DNA of 64,000 nt from Rhodobacteraceae bacterium HTCC2150 (GCA_000169395.1 AAXZ01000002.1:558001-622000); one strand, 5' to 3'. Counted from the first letter of the stretch, positions 46,991 through 55,869 are shown. Numbers and translations: made by a program. The notes: generated by a model not told the origin, from the letters alone.

Positions 46991-47344
46991 ATGCTAAAAG
47001 GTTTGGGTGGATTGGGCGGTCTTGGCGACATGGCCAAGATGATGAAAACGGCCACAGAAATGCAAGAAAAAATGGGCCAAATGCAAGAAGATTTGGCCAA
47101 TATCACCGTTACCGGTGAAAGTGGTGCTGGCTTGGTCAAAGCCACGGCAACAGCCAAGGGAACCCTTGTTGGTTTGGATATCGATCCATCAATTTTTCAC
47201 CCTGACGAAAAAGAAGTCGTTGAGGATTTGATCCTCGCTGCCGTCAAAGACGCCCAACAAAAAGCGGAAGAACGTGGAAAATCTGAAATGACAAAATTGA
47301 CCGAAGGTTTAGGTTTGCCTGCTGATATGAAATTGCCGTTTTAA
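46991..47344 (+). CDS. ybaB: YbaB/EbfC nucleoid-associated protein
   Basis: This is a 117-aa DNA-binding protein that forms tweezers-like dimers. It has the Gly/Met-rich N-terminus (L-K-G-L-G-G-L-G-G-L-G), the helix Q-E-K-M-G-Q-M-Q-E-D and the conserved core V-T-G-E-S-G-A-G-L-V and L-I-L-A-A-V-K-D-A. It sits between dnaX and recR, 15 bp before recR, as in most bacteria. Confidence 0.95.
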   Translation: MLKGLGGLGGLGDMAKMMKTATEMQEKMGQMQEDLANITVTGESGAGLVKATATAKGTLVGLDIDPSIFHPDEKEVVEDLILAAVKDAQQKAEERGKSEMTKLTEGLGLPADMKLPF

Positions 47345-47359
47345 AACGGAAAATCAGCC

Positions 47360-47956
47360 ATGAGCGACGCAACAAAAGAAATCGAAAATCTTATCGATAT
47401 GATGGCCAAGCTTCCGGGTCTTGGCCCTCGTTCTGCGCGTCGTGCTGTGTTGCATTTGATTAAAAAACGCGGGCAATTGCTGGCGCCGTTGTCTGCGTCG
47501 ATGCAAGAAGTTACCGCAACAGCGCGGGAATGCGTTTCTTGCGGCAACATCGGAACCAGCGTCACCTGCGAAATTTGCCAATCCCCCAAACGTGCCACGG
47601 GTGAAATTTGCGTGGTAGAAGACGTCGCCGACCTTTGGGCCATGGAACGTGCGCGGGTGTTCAAAGGGCGGTATCATGTTTTGGGCGGAACTCTTTCAGC
47701 ATTAGATGCTATTGGCCCCGAACAGTTGGGTATTCCGCGTTTGTTAAGCCGTATCAAGGCCGAAGACATAACCGAAGTGATCCTTGCCCTGAACGCCACA
47801 ATCGACGGCCAAACAACAGCGCACTACATTGCCGACCAGATCGAAGGCCATGTAACCGTCACATCCCTTGCACAAGGCGTGCCGATTGGCGGCGAATTAG
47901 ACTATCTTGATGACGGAACTATCTCCGCCGCCTTAAGGGCGCGCAAAACATTTTAA
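47360..47956 (+). CDS. recR: Recombination protein RecR
   Basis: RecR loads RecA at gaps together with RecO and RecF. The 198-aa protein has the helix-hairpin-helix [11 protein letters not shown], a C4 zinc finger (C-V-S-C-G-N then C-E-I-C), a Toprim motif (V-V-E-D-V-A-D) and the C-terminal Walker-B-like E-L-D-Y-L-D-D-G-T. It is the last gene of the dnaX-ybaB-recR run. Confidence 0.97.
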   Translation: MSDATKEIENLIDMMAKLPGLGPRSARRAVLHLIKKRGQLLAPLSASMQEVTATARECVSCGNIGTSVTCEICQSPKRATGEICVVEDVADLWAMERARVFKGRYHVLGGTLSALDAIGPEQLGIPRLLSRIKAEDITEVILALNATIDGQTTAHYIADQIEGHVTVTSLAQGVPIGGELDYLDDGTISAALRARKTF

Positions 47957-47965
47957 CGATCAATA

Positions 47966-48772
47966 CTAAACAGCGGTGGCAAGCTTTTTGTTCGTTACTG
48001 AAACTGTCGTTTTTAATGGCTCTTCGCAATATCCACTATCGCACATCCACGCAAAATGCCCCTCCGGTATAGATTTCCAATTGTTTGAATTTCCATCCAA
48101 AGGTTTGGAAGCAAAGCATTCACCGCCATGTTCCAAATGATCTGAATAATACAAAGTTGGACTTCTCAAATCCGAAGAAAACCGGAAGGCAAACAATCTT
48201 TCGCCATTGCTAAAAACGCAGGCCATTCTGTTTGGCGAGGTTATGGTGCCTTGTGCCTTGGAAATTTGAGCAATTGTAGCCTCGATAGCCTGCTTTGGAT
48301 CATCCTGTAACCCGTTTGCCAATGCCAAAAGAAACAACATCTCTGAATCTGTCGTACCACGCCGTGCCTCATAGAGTGTGTCAGACAAGGAATTTTCCAA
48401 CCCACGCCTAATGCGCGCGAAATCTGCAATTTGGCCGTTGTGCATAAAAGACCAATTTTCAAACGTGAAGGGATGACAGTTTGTGCACGAAGTTTCACCA
48501 ACGGTGCTGGCGCGGACGTGCGCCATAAACAATGATGAACGAACAACACGACAGATGCTTGTTAAATTACCATCCGACCATGCAGGTAAAACATCACGAT
48601 ACACACCTGGATTTTTGTCCGCACCATACCATGCGACACCAAATCCATCGCCATTCACGCGCAATTTTGCCTCAAGGGCGGATTGGCTTTGTTGAAGTAA
48701 CGAATGACGTGGCACAACCACAATGTTTTCTAGGGGAATTTTAGGGCCGCGATAGGCGGTTAATCGGCACAC
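47966..48772 (-). CDS. Class II glutamine amidotransferase (YafJ-like)
   Basis: This is a 268-aa Ntn-type glutaminase domain protein. I place the start at a GTG at 48772 because the next codon is cysteine (M-C-R-L-T-A-Y-R-G), which becomes the N-terminal nucleophile after methionine removal. AAAGGA lies eight bases upstream. The longer frame would bury the cysteine inside the chain and is therefore unlikely. Further glutaminase blocks are N-G-D-G-F-G-V-A-W-Y, H-V-R-A-S-T and F-M-H-N-G-Q-I. There is no synthase domain, so the acceptor is unknown. Confidence 0.9.
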   Translation of the reverse strand: MCRLTAYRGPKIPLENIVVVPRHSLLQQSQSALEAKLRVNGDGFGVAWYGADKNPGVYRDVLPAWSDGNLTSICRVVRSSLFMAHVRASTVGETSCTNCHPFTFENWSFMHNGQIADFARIRRGLENSLSDTLYEARRGTTDSEMLFLLALANGLQDDPKQAIEATIAQISKAQGTITSPNRMACVFSNGERLFAFRFSSDLRSPTLYYSDHLEHGGECFASKPLDGNSNNWKSIPEGHFAWMCDSGYCEEPLKTTVSVTNKKLATAV

Positions 48773-48891
48773 AATGCTGATCCTTTTTGCTGTCACGTGA
48801 ATTCATACGCGTGGGACCATCCGGCGCGCCGCATCACGTTCCAGCCGGAAAATAACAGCATTTCTACGGAGTCCAAGTAAAACTCACAAAA

Positions 48892-48920
48892 AAAGCCGGT
48901 CCCAAGGGAACCGGCTTTTC
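48892..48920 (-). terminator. Intrinsic terminator after trcR
   Basis: AAAGCCGGT and ACCGGCTTT pair in a 9-bp stem with a 9-nt loop; on the minus strand it runs into seven T residues. It lies 22 bp after the trcR stop and before the amidotransferase gene on the same strand, so the two genes are separate units. Confidence 0.82.
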
Positions 48921-48941
48921 AAAATCTGGTTTTGCTCAGAC

Positions 48942-49703
48942 CTATTTTTCTTCTTCAAGGTCCGGCTGATCGCTTGGAATGTTGAAAAAGCTTTCCGCGT
49001 CCAAAATAGGCTCGTTGCTGATTTCTTCTTCTTCACCACGTGGGTCTTCAGACAATGAAAATGTTTCAAGACCTGAAATCGCCGTTGGGATTTTTGGCTC
49101 TGTGTCCATGCTCAAGGATTGTTCTGTTGAAACCAATTTGCGACGCTCGTCATCAGACATAACAACGCCGTCTTTGGCTTGTTTGGCCGCTGCTTTTTGA
49201 ACAGCCGCGTCAAGTTCCATCTGCTTACACAGACCTAACGCAACAGGATCAATTGGTTGGATGTTAGCAATATTCCAATGCGTACGCTCGCGAAGCGCTT
49301 GAATTGTTGGCTTGGTCGTGCCGATCAATTTGGAAATCTGGCCATCTGTCAATTCAGGGTGGAATTTAACCAACCACAAAATCGAAGCAGGACGATCCTG
49401 ACGCTTTGACAAAGGTGTATAACGCGGGCCACGACGTTTTTCTTCGCCAACGGCCGCTGCCAAAAATTTTAGCTTCATCGTGTAAGATGGATTGCCTTCC
49501 GCAGTCTTGATTTCGTCCGCTTCCAACTGATTGTTGGCAATCGGATCAAAGCCTTTAACACCAGCGGCAACATCGCCATCAGCAATGCCTTGGACCTCTA
49601 GTTCGTGCATTTGAACAAAATCCGCGATCTGTTTAAACGTCAACGTGGTGTTATCCACTAACCAAACAGCGGTTGCTTTGGCCATAATCGGTTTGTTTAC
49701 CAT
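48942..49703 (-). CDS. trcR: Cell cycle transcriptional regulator TrcR (DUF1013)
   Basis: This is a 253-aa alphaproteobacterial protein (DUF1013), reported in Rhodobacterales as a cell-cycle-related transcriptional regulator. The N-terminal half is the conserved DUF1013 region (A-T-A-V-W-L-V-D-N-T-T-L-T-F-K-Q-I-A), with a helix-turn-helix-like segment L-T-D-G-Q-I-S-K-L-I-G-T-T-K-P-T-I. The C-terminal 70 residues are acidic and probably disordered. An earlier in-frame methionine choice is possible (M-A-K-A at residue 7). It is followed by a strong terminator. Confidence 0.88.
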   Translation of the reverse strand: MVNKPIMAKATAVWLVDNTTLTFKQIADFVQMHELEVQGIADGDVAAGVKGFDPIANNQLEADEIKTAEGNPSYTMKLKFLAAAVGEEKRRGPRYTPLSKRQDRPASILWLVKFHPELTDGQISKLIGTTKPTIQALRERTHWNIANIQPIDPVALGLCKQMELDAAVQKAAAKQAKDGVVMSDDERRKLVSTEQSLSMDTEPKIPTAISGLETFSLSEDPRGEEEEISNEPILDAESFFNIPSDQPDLEEEK

Positions 49704-49837
49704 CGTCTATCTCCTTACATGCCGTTAAGGCAGCCGTCTTGCTTGCCGGAAATTCGGCTGGTCCGTATGGACCCTTCCAGCGATTTGGGGGAAGTTAGCA
49801 CCCATATAAGCCGCCTTTTGGTAAAGGAAAAGAGAAA

Positions 49838-50470
49838 ATGCGCATTTTAATGATTCTGCTGCTAAGTGTTGGACTGGCCCATGCCGAGGGCGAGAAAGCT
49901 GGCGACTTTGACTATTATGTTTTGGCACTGTCTTGGTCGCCAAATTGGTGTGCCTTGGAAGGTAAGGCAAAGGGATCTGAACAATGCGACGATGACGCCA
50001 AATTTGGATGGGTTATGCATGGCTTGTGGCCACAGTTTGAGCAGGGTTATCCCAGTTATTGCCGCACATCACATCGCGATCCAAGCCGCGCCCAATCCAA
50101 AGCTATGGCACAAATCATGGGCAGTTCGGGGTCTGCGTGGTATCAATGGAAGAAACACGGACGTTGCGCAGGTCTATCTGCCACCGATTATTATTCAACA
50201 GCAACAAAAGCTTACTTTTCTGTAACACGCCCTGATGTTTTTCGTCGTTTGTCAAAACCAGTCAAACTGCCGGCCAAAGTCGTTGAACAAGCTTTTTTGA
50301 AAGAGAACCCTGATTTGCGGGCTGACATGTTAACAATCACCTGCAAAGCCAATCAAATTCAAGAGGCGCGTGTTTGCTTAAACAAGGATTTAACACCGCG
50401 CGTATGTGGTTCAGGCGTACGTCGAGATTGTCAAATGAAAGACGCGGCATTCATGCCACTTAATCCGTAA
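49838..50470 (+). CDS. Ribonuclease T2 family protein
   Basis: This is a secreted or periplasmic RNase of 210 aa that cuts RNA without strong base preference. The signal peptide (M-R-I-L-M-I-L-L-L-S-V-G...; cleavage after A-H-A) precedes both catalytic sequences: CAS1 M-H-G-L-W-P-Q and CAS2 W-Y-Q-W-K-K-H-G-R-C, each with its catalytic histidine. Several cysteines can form disulfides. It is convergent with the small Tat-signal gene, with one base between their stops. Confidence 0.94.
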   Translation: MRILMILLLSVGLAHAEGEKAGDFDYYVLALSWSPNWCALEGKAKGSEQCDDDAKFGWVMHGLWPQFEQGYPSYCRTSHRDPSRAQSKAMAQIMGSSGSAWYQWKKHGRCAGLSATDYYSTATKAYFSVTRPDVFRRLSKPVKLPAKVVEQAFLKENPDLRADMLTITCKANQIQEARVCLNKDLTPRVCGSGVRRDCQMKDAAFMPLNP

Positions 50471-50471
50471 A

Positions 50472-50636
50472 TTAGGGGATCCGCTTGTCGATCAATCGCA
50501 TGGCACCGATTGATTTGTCATAAACCAAACGAAGTATGTAACGCGACTTGGTTGCCTGTACGGCCGCGGGAATCACCCGAGCGGCACCAGCAGCAACAGT
50601 TAGCGCCATAAAATTTCTGCGTGAAAAATTCGTCAT
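50472..50636 (-). CDS. 54-aa protein with Tat-type signal
   Basis: This is a very short gene with a strong ribosome site (GAGAGGA three bases before the ATG at 50636). The protein begins M-T-N-F-S-R-R-N-F-M-A-L-T, a twin-arginine motif followed by an Ala-rich hydrophobic stretch and a possible cleavage after V-Q-A. Only about 25 residues would remain after processing (T-K-S-R-Y-I-L-R-L-V-Y-D-K-S...). I know similar mini Tat-signal proteins from roseobacters, but no function. It is divergent from the aminotransferase gene. Confidence 0.68.
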   Translation of the reverse strand: MTNFSRRNFMALTVAAGAARVIPAAVQATKSRYILRLVYDKSIGAMRLIDKRIP

Positions 50637-50773
50637 CGGTCCTCTCTTTTCGTGAGCTTTACGTAAGTGTTTGATAACTGTTTTCAAGTTTTCAGCAGCA
50701 CACTCGCGATTTCGATTGACCTTCGAGTGGCTTTCAGGCGGATTAAATACATACAAATTAGCGGAGTTTTCAT

Positions 50774-51889
50774 ATGCCCAGCGCAAAATATACCGACTTA
50801 GTTGAAAAGCTTCCGGCCTCGGTGCCTTTTGTTGGACCAGAGGCGCAAGAACGCACGCGTGGCGGTGAGTTTGCGGCAAGGTTGGGGGCAAATGAAAATG
50901 TTTTTGGGCCCTCGCCCAAAGCCATAAAAGCCATGTCAGATGCCGCAAGTGGTGTTTGGATGTACGGTGACCCAGAAAGCCATGATTTACGGCATGCATT
51001 GGCACAACATCACGGAATTCCCACAGAAAACATCATGATTGGCGAAGGAATTGATGCGCTATTGGGTTATCTTGTGCGAATGTTCATAACTCAGGGTGAC
51101 AAGGTTGTGACATCTGCAGGTGCGTATCCCACCTTCAACTATCACGTTGATGGATTTGGTGGCGATCTGGTGAAAATTCCCTATCACAATGATCACGAGG
51201 ATTTGCCTGCATTATTGGCCAAGGCCAAAGAAGTTGGCGCAAAATTGGTCTATTTCGCCAATCCAGATAACCCCATGGGCACCACTTCAAAAGGGACAGA
51301 TATCGAGGCGGCATTAGATGACATTCCTGATGGATGTCTTTTGATTTTGGACGAAGCATACGTTGAATTCGCCCCGTTCGATGCTTGCCCTAACATTCCG
51401 ATTGAACAAGAAAACGTCATTCGTATGCGCACATTTTCCAAGGCATATGGCATGGCAGGCGCGCGGGTTGGGTACGCAATGGCGGAGGCCGATTTGATCA
51501 CGGGTTTTAACAAAATTCGTAATCATTTTGGAATGTGCCGCATCAGTCAAGCCGGCGCTTTGGCGGCGCTTGCGGATACAGATTACCTGAACCAAACCAT
51601 CGAAAACATCGACCAAGCGCGCATACGCATCGCAGAGATTGCCAAAAACCACGGCTTGAACAGTTTACCATCTGCCACAAATTTTGTGGCAATTGATTGC
51701 GGCGAGGACGGGGATTTTGCGCGTGCAGTTTTAACCGAAGTTGTTGCGGCTGGCGTTTTTGTACGCATGCCCTTTGTTGCTCCGCAAGATCGGTGTATCA
51801 GGATCAGCTGTGGCCGCCCCCAAGATTTGGACATTTTTGAAAAGGCCTTTGGGCCAGCTTTGGCGTTAGCCCGACGTAAACGCGCCTAG
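50774..51889 (+). CDS. PLP-dependent aminotransferase (histidinol-phosphate type)
   Basis: This is a class I/II fold aminotransferase of 371 aa, most like the HisC group. A-R-L-G-A-N-E-N-V-F-G-P-S-P is the N-terminal substrate block, F-A-N-P-D-N-P-M-G-T binds PLP, L-D-E-A-Y-V-E-F carries the conserved aspartate and S-K-A-Y-G-M-A-G-A-R the Schiff-base lysine. A GGAG ribosome site precedes the ATG. No other his gene is nearby, so it may be a paralogue with another substrate rather than the biosynthetic enzyme. Its end overlaps the convergent aminotransferase gene by 24 bp. Confidence 0.87.
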   Translation: MPSAKYTDLVEKLPASVPFVGPEAQERTRGGEFAARLGANENVFGPSPKAIKAMSDAASGVWMYGDPESHDLRHALAQHHGIPTENIMIGEGIDALLGYLVRMFITQGDKVVTSAGAYPTFNYHVDGFGGDLVKIPYHNDHEDLPALLAKAKEVGAKLVYFANPDNPMGTTSKGTDIEAALDDIPDGCLLILDEAYVEFAPFDACPNIPIEQENVIRMRTFSKAYGMAGARVGYAMAEADLITGFNKIRNHFGMCRISQAGALAALADTDYLNQTIENIDQARIRIAEIAKNHGLNSLPSATNFVAIDCGEDGDFARAVLTEVVAAGVFVRMPFVAPQDRCIRISCGRPQDLDIFEKAFGPALALARRKRA

Positions 51890-53083
51890 CGAAAGGGATT
51901 GCGTGGCTTTCGCCATTGCATTTGGGCCATGCGGAATATCCAGCGCCTTTAGGGCGGTATCAATAGATCCTAAAACACCCAAAACCATTTGGGCGTTAAC
52001 ATGCCCCATATGACCAATGCGAAAAAATCCGTGCCATGCCGGATCATTGGATGCGGCCATGCCCAAGCCAATTCCCAGTGTAACACCGGCATTGTCCGTC
52101 ACCCATTTACGCAAACGCGTGCCATCTGGTGCACCAATTCGAACAGAGGTTACAGCCGAGCTACGTTCCGCCGGATCAGCGATATTTAGCCTCATGGCAC
52201 CTTCGCCCTGCCCCCATGCGTCAACAGCCGCGTGGACGGCCACTGACAGCCGCTTGTGGCGATCCCAGACCTGTTCCAGACCTTCTTCGTTGATCATATT
52301 TAGGGCTTCTCGCAATCCCAACAAATGATGCGTGGGTGCAGTACCAAAAAAATAATTGGAAAAAATCTCAGGCTCGATACGATCTGACCAATCCCAATAA
52401 GGGCTTACACGATCAAGTTTCTTTCGCGCTGTTGCAGCTTTTTCGTTAAAGAAAACAAAACCCATGCCTGGCGGTGTCATCAAACCCTTTTGGCATGCCG
52501 TGATCATCAAATCAACGCCCCACTCATCCATCTCAAAGCGATCACATCCAAGGGACGCAATGCAATCAACCATAAACAACGCTGGATGGTCGGCGGCGTC
52601 AATCACGCCCCGCAATGCCGCAATGTCGGTTTTATAAGATGTCGATGTATCCACATGTGTTGTCAGAACCGCCTTTATTTCGTGATTCACATCAGCGCGC
52701 AGCGCGGCTTCGATGCAACCCAGATCAAAATTGGGCTGTTTGCCGAAATCAATTACGTCAACTTTGATCCCTAGCTTTTCTGCCAGACCAGCCCAGCCCA
52801 AAGCAAAATGGCTGGACGCCACAACAAGCACCTTGTCACCCGCCGCCAAAGTATTTGAAATTGCGGCCTCCCATGTGCCGTGACCATTGGCGATATAGAT
52901 GGCTGCACTGTGCTTTGTTCGTCCTACAGCTTTCAGGTCAGGAATTAATCCTGCAACCATATCGATCAATGCGCCTTCATAGATGTTTGGTGCGGGCTGG
53001 TGCATCGCATTCAAAACACGATCAGGCACGACCGAAGGACCGGGGATGGCAAGATAATGGCGACCTTGTGCAAGACTCATCAA
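51866..53083 (-). CDS. Alanine/serine-glyoxylate aminotransferase family protein
   Basis: This is a class V PLP aminotransferase of 405 aa. G-P-S-V-V-P-D-R-V-L-N-A-M at the N-terminus and H-G-T-W-E-A-A are substrate-side blocks, V-D-C-I-A-S-L-G carries the conserved aspartate, and the PLP lysine is in A-C-Q-K-G-L-M-T-P-P-G. The family transfers amino groups from alanine or serine to glyoxylate, or cleaves related substrates. It starts at 53083 or 53080. It overlaps the HisC-like gene tail to tail. Confidence 0.88.
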   Translation of the reverse strand: MMSLAQGRHYLAIPGPSVVPDRVLNAMHQPAPNIYEGALIDMVAGLIPDLKAVGRTKHSAAIYIANGHGTWEAAISNTLAAGDKVLVVASSHFALGWAGLAEKLGIKVDVIDFGKQPNFDLGCIEAALRADVNHEIKAVLTTHVDTSTSYKTDIAALRGVIDAADHPALFMVDCIASLGCDRFEMDEWGVDLMITACQKGLMTPPGMGFVFFNEKAATARKKLDRVSPYWDWSDRIEPEIFSNYFFGTAPTHHLLGLREALNMINEEGLEQVWDRHKRLSVAVHAAVDAWGQGEGAMRLNIADPAERSSAVTSVRIGAPDGTRLRKWVTDNAGVTLGIGLGMAASNDPAWHGFFRIGHMGHVNAQMVLGVLGSIDTALKALDIPHGPNAMAKATQSLSLGAFTSG

Positions 53084-53143
53084 AATAAACCTTTAGAATT
53101 TACGGATACGCCAAGGCGTAGAATGCCATTTCAAAAAGGTCAA

Positions 53144-53821
53144 TCAACGTCGATAAGCACGGGCCAATTTTTCCGGATCAACACCCGCGAAATATCGCGC
53201 CAATGTCCACAAATTTCGTGCACCGCGGCGCACCCACCCTTGTTTTTGATAGCGTACCGCACTGGTATGAATAGCGACGTCTATGCCTTGCAAATTACCA
53301 AGCGCCCTTGCCATTGCCACGTCTTCCATCAATGGCAACTCAGGATAGCCACCAACAGCATCATAATCCGGGCCGGATATAAGCAAACCTTGATCCCCAT
53401 ATGGCAAATTAAATATCCGGCTGCGAAGGTTTGCCCAGCCTGCCACAATACGTGGGGCAAGACCCTGCGCATCAAACACTAAGCGAAAGTAAGCAGGCGC
53501 TTGGCCCTGTTCCAAATGGCGCTGTACCACTTCGACCCAACCTTCGGCCAATTCGCTATCAGCATGTAGAAAAAGCAACCAACGCCCTTTGGCGATCTTT
53601 GCACCGGCTGCCAATTGAACCCCACGACCGGGCGGACCATTGATCAGAACCGCACCTGCAATGTCGGCAACTTGGTCGATACCATCAGTTGACCCGCCGT
53701 CGCTAAATATCACCTCTGTAATCAAACCGGCAGCCAAACCCTCGCCCAAACTGGCTAATAGCGGTCCCAGATTAGGTGCCGCGTTTAATGTGGGAATGAT
53801 TATTGAAATTGGGGCGCGCAT
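53144..53821 (-). CDS. TIGR04283 family glycosyltransferase (arsenosugar type)
   Basis: This is a GT-A glycosyltransferase of 225 aa. It opens with I-S-I-I-I-P-T-L-N-A-A and has S-D-G-G-S-T-D-G, G-R-G-V-Q-L-A-A-G-A and the metal-binding F-L-H-A-D-S. This matches TIGR04283, members of which are found in arsenosugar biosynthesis loci. No arsenic genes lie next to it here, so that role is not supported by context. The gene is 60 bp upstream of the aminotransferase gene on the same strand and divergent from ygfZ. Confidence 0.85.
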   Translation of the reverse strand: MRAPISIIIPTLNAAPNLGPLLASLGEGLAAGLITEVIFSDGGSTDGIDQVADIAGAVLINGPPGRGVQLAAGAKIAKGRWLLFLHADSELAEGWVEVVQRHLEQGQAPAYFRLVFDAQGLAPRIVAGWANLRSRIFNLPYGDQGLLISGPDYDAVGGYPELPLMEDVAMARALGNLQGIDVAIHTSAVRYQKQGWVRRGARNLWTLARYFAGVDPEKLARAYRR

Positions 53822-53889
53822 GGTTTGGGGGCTGTTCTCGGCTTGGTTTCAGCCTATATGAAAAGCAGAACAACCAAAGGACAAGTGAA

Positions 53890-54633
53890 ATGGGACATTC
53901 TCGTCAAGTTTTCGCAGTCGGCGGCGCGGATCGCGTGAAATTTTTGCAATCACTCGTCACCAACGACGTGGAAAAGGCAAAAGACGGGCTGGTTTATACC
54001 GCCTTGCTGACACCTCAAGGAAAGTATCTTTTTGATTTTTTTATGGTTGCGCAAGGTGATCGGATCCTTATCGATTGCGATGGCGAACAAGCGGCGGCTC
54101 TTTCTGGGCGTTTGATGATGTACAAGCTGCGCGCCGATGTAACGATTGAGCCATTGGATTTATATGTTCACCGTGGCAACGACCTTTTGCCGGTGGATGG
54201 TTATGCTGATCCAAGACACGCAGCATTGGGTTGGCGGGCTTATCGCGAACAGCCAGCACAGGAGACGCCGGATTGGACTGCTTTGAACATTGCCAACCTC
54301 GTGCCTGAAACTGGTGCAGAACTGGTTTCTGGCGAAGGATACATTCTTGAAATGAATTTTGAGGCCCTAAACGGCATCGATTTTCGCAAAGGATGCTACG
54401 TTGGCCAAGAAATTATGGCTCGGATGAAACATAAGACCGAACTGCGCAAAGGGCTGGCGCGGGTGACTGTTGACGGGGAAACAAGTTTTGGTGACGAAAT
54501 CACATCGGGCGGCAAGGTCATTGGGAAACTGTTGACGCGCGCCGGTGATCAAGCACTGGCTTATCTTCGGTTCGATCGCATAAAGGCTGATATTCAAACT
54601 ACAGGCGCCACGCTTTCCCTTATCAAAGAATAA
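53890..54633 (+). CDS. ygfZ: Folate-binding protein YgfZ
   Basis: This is a GcvT-related protein needed for Fe-S cluster assembly or repair and for tRNA modification, acting with tetrahydrofolate. I start at the ATG at 53890 (M-G-H-S-R-Q-V-F), giving 247 aa; the longer frame runs back into the divergent glycosyltransferase start. The hallmark K-G-C-Y-V-G-Q-E is present, as is the N-terminal block F-L-Q-S-L-V-T-N-D-V. Fe-S enzymes such as XdhA would benefit, but the gene is a general one. Confidence 0.93.
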   Translation: MGHSRQVFAVGGADRVKFLQSLVTNDVEKAKDGLVYTALLTPQGKYLFDFFMVAQGDRILIDCDGEQAAALSGRLMMYKLRADVTIEPLDLYVHRGNDLLPVDGYADPRHAALGWRAYREQPAQETPDWTALNIANLVPETGAELVSGEGYILEMNFEALNGIDFRKGCYVGQEIMARMKHKTELRKGLARVTVDGETSFGDEITSGGKVIGKLLTRAGDQALAYLRFDRIKADIQTTGATLSLIKE

Positions 54634-54657
54634 GCAAAGTTGTCGAAACCATAAAAA

Positions 54658-54690
54658 ATGCCTCATCGATAACGACGAGGCATCTAAAAT
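54658..54690. terminator. Bidirectional intrinsic terminator between ygfZ and efp
   Basis: ATGCCTCATCG and CGACGAGGCAT form an 11-bp stem with one mismatch around an ATAA loop. On the minus strand it runs into six T residues, and on the plus strand into CTAAAATTTT. It lies 25 bp after ygfZ and 35 bp after efp, so it can serve both convergent genes; the efp direction is stronger. Confidence 0.83.
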
Positions 54691-54717
54691 TTTAAGTCGA
54701 TTTTCGCAAACCGCAAA

Positions 54718-55281
54718 CTAGGCGCGTTCTGAGTATTCCATCGTTTCAGTGTTCACGACAATACTTTCGTCTTGGCCAACGAATGGCGGCACCATGACTT
54801 TGACACCATTATCCAAAACGGCTGGCTTAAAACTGTTCGCGGCAGTCTGACCTTTAACAACAGGCTCAGTCTCGACAATCACACAGGTTACTTTCTGAGG
54901 GATCTGCGCGCTTAACGCTTCTTCTTCGTAAAATTCTACTACAACCTTCATGCCGTCTTGCAAAAATGGACGACGATCACCCAGAATGTCAGCGGGCAAT
55001 TCGATCTGGTCATATGTTTCCATATCCATGAAAACCAACATGCCAGCATTCTCATACAAGAACTGCTGATCTTTTTGCTCAAGACGCACACGCTCAACTT
55101 TATCCGCAGAACGGAAGCGTTCATTGAGTTTTGAACCATTTCTTAAGTTTTTCATTTCAACTTGCGCGAACGCACCACCCTTACCGGGTTTTACGTGATC
55201 CACTTTAACCGCAATCCAAAGAGAGCCGTTATGTTCGAGAGTATTTCCGGGACGAATTTCGTTTCCGTTTATTTTGGGCAT
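54718..55281 (-). CDS. efp: Elongation factor P
   Basis: EF-P rescues ribosomes stalled at proline stretches. It is 187 aa, the standard three-barrel length. Lys34 in K-P-G-K-G-G-A is the site modified by beta-lysylation where EpmA is present; whether that happens here is unknown. It ends [11 protein letters not shown], the typical C-terminal block. The gene is divergent from the DUF6280 gene with about 215 bp between. Confidence 0.97.
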   Translation of the reverse strand: MPKINGNEIRPGNTLEHNGSLWIAVKVDHVKPGKGGAFAQVEMKNLRNGSKLNERFRSADKVERVRLEQKDQQFLYENAGMLVFMDMETYDQIELPADILGDRRPFLQDGMKVVVEFYEEEALSAQIPQKVTCVIVETEPVVKGQTAANSFKPAVLDNGVKVMVPPFVGQDESIVVNTETMEYSERA

Positions 55282-55496
55282 TGTGTCGAAACCTTGTCAA
55301 AACCTTGATCGGACTAAGACAGTGCCTATATATTGCCCAGATCATGCTGGCAAGACGACTAAATCATGTGTCATCTTAATAACAGCCATGCAGCAGACGC
55401 ATAGGTGGTATTCCTAATAAGGGACCCCGAATCGGTAAAAGTAGGTCATAAAGGCTTAGAACTTAAAAAGACAAGAGCAATAATAAAGGATACGAG

Positions 55497-55811
55497 ATGA
55501 GAGATTTCGTTGATGGAACTGCCTTTAACTTTGAACAAGGCCAAAGATCCCGCAAATTGTTTGCCGCCGTTGTGCTGGCAGCCTTAGACGATGCAATTGC
55601 GGATGACAAGAAATATGGCAACGGCCCAGACCAAATCGCCCGCTGGGCACGTTCGCGCGATGGCCGCGAAGTTTTGTCTTGCGCCGGTATTGACCCAAAT
55701 GAACGTGTGGTCGCTGGCCTGATGGAATTCGTTAAAAACGGTGTTCGTACATCTGTTGCCCTTTCCCGTGAGGAAAGCGAACGTCGCAATCAACAGGCTG
55801 AAGCAGCCTAG
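55497..55811 (+). CDS. DUF6280 family protein
   Basis: This is a 104-aa cytoplasmic protein, highly charged and helical. The run A-L-D-D-A-I-A-D-D-K-K-Y-G-N-G and the segment R-S-R-D-G-R-E-V-L-S-C-A-G-I are very similar to what I recall of a family conserved across Rhodobacteraceae (DUF6280). No catalytic motif or signal is seen. A strong terminator follows, so it is a single-gene unit, which fits an abundant small protein. Function unknown. Confidence 0.78.
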   Translation: MRDFVDGTAFNFEQGQRSRKLFAAVVLAALDDAIADDKKYGNGPDQIARWARSRDGREVLSCAGIDPNERVVAGLMEFVKNGVRTSVALSREESERRNQQAEAA

Positions 55812-55837
55812 TACCCAAGACGTTCTAGAATTTAGGC

Positions 55838-55869
55838 CGCGCGTTGTTCAGCAACGCGCGGTTTTTTTA
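55838..55869 (+). terminator. Intrinsic terminator after the DUF6280 gene
   Basis: CCGCGCGTTG and CAACGCGCGG form a perfect 10-bp GC-rich stem with a 5-nt loop, followed directly by seven T residues. It lies 26 bp after the stop codon and is one of the strongest terminators in the window. Confidence 0.92.
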
